Assembly (NCBI RefSeq): GCF_001672915.1
Contig: NZ_LZKR01000182.1
Span: 1-64,000, forward strand
From: Mycobacterium sp. 1245805.9
GTDB taxonomy: Bacteria > Actinomycetota > Actinomycetes > Mycobacteriales > Mycobacteriaceae
DNA: 64,000 nucleotides
Direction of reading: 5' to 3'
In this document: in pieces, positions 60,881-64,000 of the stretch
Numbering within the stretch: the stretch's first letter is position 1
Layout of the letters: every line of letters starts with the position of its first letter
Notes under the pieces: generated by a model
Databases searched by the model: none
Seen by the model: only the letters and a program-made list of their open reading frames with translations
What the model was told of the DNA's origin: nothing
Program-made: the position numbers and the translations under genes

Positions 60881-61315
60881 ATGACCTTCGGACTAGCGAC
60901 CGCGATCACGATCGCACAGGAGACCCTGCGACATGGGGAGCACTCCGGTGCGGCGCCCCTCGCCGTGACGGTACTGGACCGCGGTGGGCATCCGATCGTC
61001 CAGTTGCGTGAGGATGGTGCCGGCTTCCTGCGTACCGACCTAGCGACGGCCAAAGCGTGGGGCGCCCTCGGAATGGGCGAGTCGTCAGCACAACTCGCGG
61101 TCCGCGCCGCGAATAACCCGGCGTTCTTCACGAGCCTGGGACAGGTGAGCGACGGCCGAATTGCCTTGGCCGCCGGGGGCGTCCTGTGCCAGGACGCACA
61201 CGGGGAGACCGTCGGCGCGGTCGGCGTCTCGGGTGACACGGCAGACGTTGACCAACAATGTGCGATTGCGGCCATCCAGGCGGCCGGGCTGATCGCGGTC
61301 GGCGGCCCACAATGA
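60881..61315 (+). CDS. HbpS/GlcG (DUF336) family protein
   Basis: 144 residues from ATG 60881 (MTFGLATAITIAQETLRHGE). GlcG-type fold: APLAVTVLDRGGHPIVQLRE, GAGFLRTDLATAKAWGALGM and GGVLCQDAHGETVGAVGVSG. Family members bind haem or small organic ligands and often accompany catabolic dehydrogenases and ring-cleavage pathways. No signal peptide, so cytosolic. Its stop overlaps the RidA start (ATGA). Confidence 0.88.
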   Translation: MTFGLATAITIAQETLRHGEHSGAAPLAVTVLDRGGHPIVQLREDGAGFLRTDLATAKAWGALGMGESSAQLAVRAANNPAFFTSLGQVSDGRIALAAGGVLCQDAHGETVGAVGVSGDTADVDQQCAIAAIQAAGLIAVGGPQ

Positions 61316-61725
61316 CGATTCCGCCCAAGCAGCTGATCCTGCACGCCGCCGACGCGCCGGACAACACCGGCATCAACGCCGGCAACTTCTCGCAGGCCAC
61401 CCACGTGCACGACGTCGTGTATGTCGGTGGGGTGCTCGCCATCGATCAGTACGGACAACGCGTCGTCGATGCCAGCGCCGCGGAGGCCATCCGCCAGGCA
61501 TTCGACAATCTCGAGGCGATTTGCCGGGAAGCCGGCGCGCGTCTGAAAGACATCGTCATGCTGACCGCGATGCTGACGGACTTGGGCGACCTCGCGGCTC
61601 TCAACGCGGTGCAGGCCGAGTTCTTCACCGCCCCATACCCTCCGCGATCGACCTTTCAGGTAGCCGGGCTCCCGCACGGCCGGATCGAGCTCACCGCCAT
61701 CGTTCACGTCGGCTCGGGTCGCTAG
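61312..61725 (+). CDS. RidA family protein
   Basis: 137 residues from ATG 61312. YjgF/UK114 fold that hydrolyses reactive enamines and imines such as 2-aminoacrylate. The key Arg112 is in YPPRSTFQVAGLP and Glu126 in RIELTAIV. Also present are VYVGGVLAIDQYGQ and a helix DNLEAICREAGARLKDIVML. It probably removes an imine or enamine formed in the pathway, which would suit a nitrogen-containing substrate or a PLP enzyme (one follows on the other strand). Last gene of the plus-strand operon; converges on the PLP-enzyme gene with 8 bp between stops. Confidence 0.92.
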   Translation: MTIPPKQLILHAADAPDNTGINAGNFSQATHVHDVVYVGGVLAIDQYGQRVVDASAAEAIRQAFDNLEAICREAGARLKDIVMLTAMLTDLGDLAALNAVQAEFFTAPYPPRSTFQVAGLPHGRIELTAIVHVGSGR

Positions 61726-61733
61726 CGGCGACG

Positions 61734-62996
61734 TCAGAAGTAGGTGCGCAGGGCGTCGATGACCGTCGCCTGCTCGTCGATGACGTGAACCGTCCGCCAT
61801 TTGTCGAACGTCGTGCACGGATGGGATGGGCTGAGCACCAGGAGATCTCCCACCCTGACGTCCCAGGGCGGCGTGAAGTCGACGATGCCGTGCTGATCGT
61901 TGACGGCTGCCAGGTGGGCGCCGGCGTTCCAGGGCGGCGGCAGTTCGGTGCCGGCGCGGAAATGGCGGGCGAGTGCGGGAAGGCCCGCGTCCTCACCGAA
62001 GTCGCGCCGTCCCGCGCCGAGCACCAGGCGGGAGGGTTCGGGCACCGACAGGACGTGGGCCCACACCTCCAGCGCCGGGGTGAACGCCAGGTCCTCGCGG
62101 CGCGCGAGGGCGTCGCGCTGTCGCAGGCGGGTCAGCTGCGGCCCGTACAAGTCGACGTCGTGGATCAGGTAACACCCGCTGCGCACCACGATCTTGATGG
62201 GTCGAGAAATGTTCGCAGTGGCCAGGATTCGCGCGGCGAGGTCGTAGAAGCTGCTGCCGCCCGCGCTGAGCAGGACGGGGTCGGCGTCGGCGAGCAGGCC
62301 CTCGGCGTCGGACCTGGCTGCGAGTTCGGCGACGAACCCGATCAACGCCGTGACCTGAGCATCGCCCTCGGCCGCCGGCCGCGTTTGCAGCAGGCCTTCG
62401 AAAGTTTCGAGACCGACGAGCCGCAACGCTGGACGACGAGCGTGGACGGCACGCGCGACCGCCAGGCCGGTGTCAACACTCCGCACTCCACATCGTCCAC
62501 CGGCGTACCCGACCTCCAGGAGCACGTTTATCGGCCGGTCGAGCGACGCACGGTCGGCCCGCTCGGCCAGCCGCTGCACGGCCTCGAGAGAGTCCACGAG
62601 GCAAAAGAATTCGAAGCCGGGATCGCGCCGCAGCTCCCCCGCGACCCAGTCGATGTCGTGTCGACCGATGAGCTCGTTGGCCAGCAGAATTCGCGGTATC
62701 CCGAAGTGGCGCGCCACCCGCACCTGATGTGGTGTCGCAACCGAGATTCCCCAGCAACCGTCGGCCAACTGCCGGCGGAAAAGATCCGGACTCATCGTCG
62801 TTTTCCCGTGCGGACACAGCGCGATGTCGGCGTCCAGATCGCGCCCGACCCGCGCCAGGAAATCCAGCATCGCGATGCTGTTGGCGCGCAAGGCATCCGA
62901 GCGCACGGTGCAGGCCGGCAGGCTGAGCTGCTCGCGCACAACATTTTTGCCGAGGGGCACGCCATCGTGCGGCGCGCCTTTGTCGAGGTTGGTCAC
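61734..62996 (-). CDS. D-threonine aldolase/D-serine dehydratase-like PLP enzyme
   Basis: 420 residues. Fold-type III (alanine-racemase-like) barrel with the PLP Lys65 in LCPHGKTTMSPDLF, and the metal-binding C-terminal domain with His and Cys in VNDQHGIVDF and LVLSPSHPCTTFDKW. The Arg/Tyr-bearing LLEVGYAGGRCGVR and LSAGGSSFYDLA segments match DSD1/D-TA relatives. It should act on a D-beta-hydroxy-amino acid or related substrate. It lies on the strand opposite the operon but within the cluster, 30 bp before the regulator gene. Confidence 0.88.
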   Translation of the reverse strand: MTNLDKGAPHDGVPLGKNVVREQLSLPACTVRSDALRANSIAMLDFLARVGRDLDADIALCPHGKTTMSPDLFRRQLADGCWGISVATPHQVRVARHFGIPRILLANELIGRHDIDWVAGELRRDPGFEFFCLVDSLEAVQRLAERADRASLDRPINVLLEVGYAGGRCGVRSVDTGLAVARAVHARRPALRLVGLETFEGLLQTRPAAEGDAQVTALIGFVAELAARSDAEGLLADADPVLLSAGGSSFYDLAARILATANISRPIKIVVRSGCYLIHDVDLYGPQLTRLRQRDALARREDLAFTPALEVWAHVLSVPEPSRLVLGAGRRDFGEDAGLPALARHFRAGTELPPPWNAGAHLAAVNDQHGIVDFTPPWDVRVGDLLVLSPSHPCTTFDKWRTVHVIDEQATVIDALRTYF

Positions 62997-63026
62997 CGCG
63001 CGGGTGGTCGGTTCATCGGAGATTTT

Positions 63027-63707
63027 TCAGTCGGCTTGGGGGAAGGCCTTCAGCAAGACTGCAATGGTCCGGCCCAGGTGCTCGGCGGTGACCCGCTCGG
63101 CCCGCTTGGCGTCGCCATCACGGATGGCGGCCACCATGTCACGGTGATCGCAATTGGCTTTGCGCATCAGCGCCGGCTCAAAGCGCAGCGCCGTCGCGAC
63201 GGGCAGCATGGACCTGTTGCGCAACGACTCCACCAAGTCGTATAGCAGGGGCCAGGGTTCGCGAAGCGGCTCGGCGAGCCGGGCGTGGAAATCGCGGTTC
63301 AGCGTGGCCCACCCCGCGGCGTCCGATTCCTTTTCCATCTGGGTGGCCAGCTTGGCGGCTAGCGTGCAGGCCACAACGCGGTCTTCCTCCGGCAATGCGG
63401 CCACTTCCCCCATCCCGCGCGCTTCGAGGATCTGGCGCAGCTCGTAGATCTCGCTCAGCTCCGCGGCGGTGTGCGTATGCACCCGCGCACCCTTGTGCGC
63501 GTCGATGTCGACCAAGCCGATCGCCGCAAGGTCGCGTAACGCCTCGCGCACCGGCGTCACGCTCGTGCCGATCCGCTCGGCAACTTCGGTGAGGGTCAGG
63601 CGACTTCCCGGGTCGAGCTCTCCACGCAGAATCATGCCGCGCACCGTGTCGCGCGCGAGGTCAACCCCCGTCTGGCGGGTAGTGGTGGCGCCGGATACAC
63701 CAGGCAT
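63027..63707 (-). CDS. GntR family transcriptional regulator, FCD domain
   Basis: 226 residues from ATG 63707; an earlier GTG at 63740 is possible, but AAAGGAG fits the ATG. The winged helix is intact (LARDTVRGMILRGELDPGSR, then TSVTPVREALRDLAAIGLVD) and the FCD domain follows (ELSEIYELRQILEARGMGEV; ATLNRDFHARLAEPL with metal-type His). It likely senses a pathway intermediate and controls the adjacent operon and itself; a site ATCGTATATCAT lies 55 bp upstream of its start. A degenerate relative lies at 50953-51597. Confidence 0.92.
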   Translation of the reverse strand: MPGVSGATTTRQTGVDLARDTVRGMILRGELDPGSRLTLTEVAERIGTSVTPVREALRDLAAIGLVDIDAHKGARVHTHTAAELSEIYELRQILEARGMGEVAALPEEDRVVACTLAAKLATQMEKESDAAGWATLNRDFHARLAEPLREPWPLLYDLVESLRNRSMLPVATALRFEPALMRKANCDHRDMVAAIRDGDAKRAERVTAEHLGRTIAVLLKAFPQAD

Positions 63708-63761
63708 GGGGCAGTTCACTCCTTTGATCGCCTTGTTCACCGAAAATGTACGTTCGCAACG

Positions 63762-63773
63762 ATGATATACGAT
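63762..63773. promoter_or_regulatory. Operator-like site upstream of the GntR regulator gene
   Basis: Minus strand ATCGTATATCAT, differing in two places from the perfect palindrome ATCATATATGAT at 57604-57615 (consensus ATCRTATATSAT). It lies in the 90 bp between the regulator and the DUF1214 gene and could serve autoregulation. Confidence 0.55.
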
Positions 63774-63797
63774 TTCGGGCGGCCCCGGCGGCAGGCG

Positions 63798-64000
63798 TCA
63801 ATCTATCGGGCCCAGGCCTTCCACGGGTGGCGGCGTCCAACTTCCGTCCAGAATGCCGGTTTCCGGCCAGTACGCGCGCATGAAGAGCGAGAAGTCACCG
63901 TTCGGCGCGGGCAACCAGTTCGCCATCAGGTCTCGGCCGGGCGGTTGCGTACCTACGTGCAGAGTCAAGGAACCGTCGTTATTGTATTGCAGTTCCTTAC
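63798..64000 (-). CDS. DUF1254/DUF1214 family protein, C-terminal end (partial)
   Basis: The last 66 residues of a gene that enters from beyond the right edge, ending at the TGA at 63798-63800. The sequence ANWLPAPNGDFSLFMRAYWP then ILDGSWTPPPVEGL is the hallmark C-terminus of DUF1254/DUF1214 proteins (mostly about 350-480 residues, periplasmic or exported, unknown function). It lies 90 bp upstream of the GntR regulator gene on the same strand. Confidence 0.85.
   Translation of the reverse strand, partial: KELQYNNDGSLTLHVGTQPPGRDLMANWLPAPNGDFSLFMRAYWPETGILDGSWTPPPVEGLGPID

Overview
The window comes from a slow-growing, non-tuberculous Mycobacterium. Support for this: high GC; ClpP1/ClpP2, mycothiol-linked and truncated-haemoglobin genes; PE, PPE-SVP, PE_PGRS and ESX-5-type Esx genes, which together mark slow growers; and a long run of genes in the order of the M. 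tuberculosis Rv2455c-Rv2488c region. Rv names are from memory of that genome; no search was run. No insertion sequence, prophage, rRNA or CRISPR array was found.

Core syntenic part (1-40.5 kb): korA (broken at the left edge), an MFS transporter, clpX, mmuM, clpP2-clpP1, tig, tRNA-Pro, tRNA-Gly, lipP, nei-rpiB-Rv2466c-like, pepN, a DUF5130 / small membrane protein / HNH cluster, glbO, aglA, a thioesterase-gdh-ettA run, ssb2, plsB2-plsC-WS/DGAT, lipQ, tRNA-Arg and a frameshifted PE_PGRS gene. Genes expected from M. tuberculosis between mmuM and clpP2 (an MFS gene) and between lipQ and PE_PGRS (echA14) are absent. A HipBA-type toxin-antitoxin pair with repeated operators, a PhzF-like gene and a CopD-CtaG fusion lie between ssb2 and plsB2.

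Accessory part (40.5-57.6 kb): a haemophore-like secreted protein, a cutinase, small membrane proteins, a 1,139-residue cyclase/NB-ARC/LuxR regulator (Rv2488c type), a class A beta-lactamase, two DUF7159-type proteins that share a duplicated leader, a degenerate GntR relative, a secreted ricin-like lectin, and an EsxN-EsxM-PPE-PE cassette. Many of these products are predicted to be exported. A bipartite cis-element occurs three times here, upstream of both DUF7159 genes and of one small secreted ORF.

Catabolic part (57.6-64 kb): six tightly packed plus-strand genes (FAH-family hydrolase, beta-hydroxyacid dehydrogenase, amidohydrolase, NifU-like scaffold, HbpS/GlcG-like protein, RidA), then minus-strand genes for a D-threonine aldolase-like PLP enzyme, a GntR/FCD regulator and the edge of a DUF1254/DUF1214 protein. 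A matching 12-bp palindrome-like site lies before the first gene and before the regulator gene, suggesting one regulon. The substrate cannot be named from sequence alone; this is the best candidate here for an undescribed pathway.
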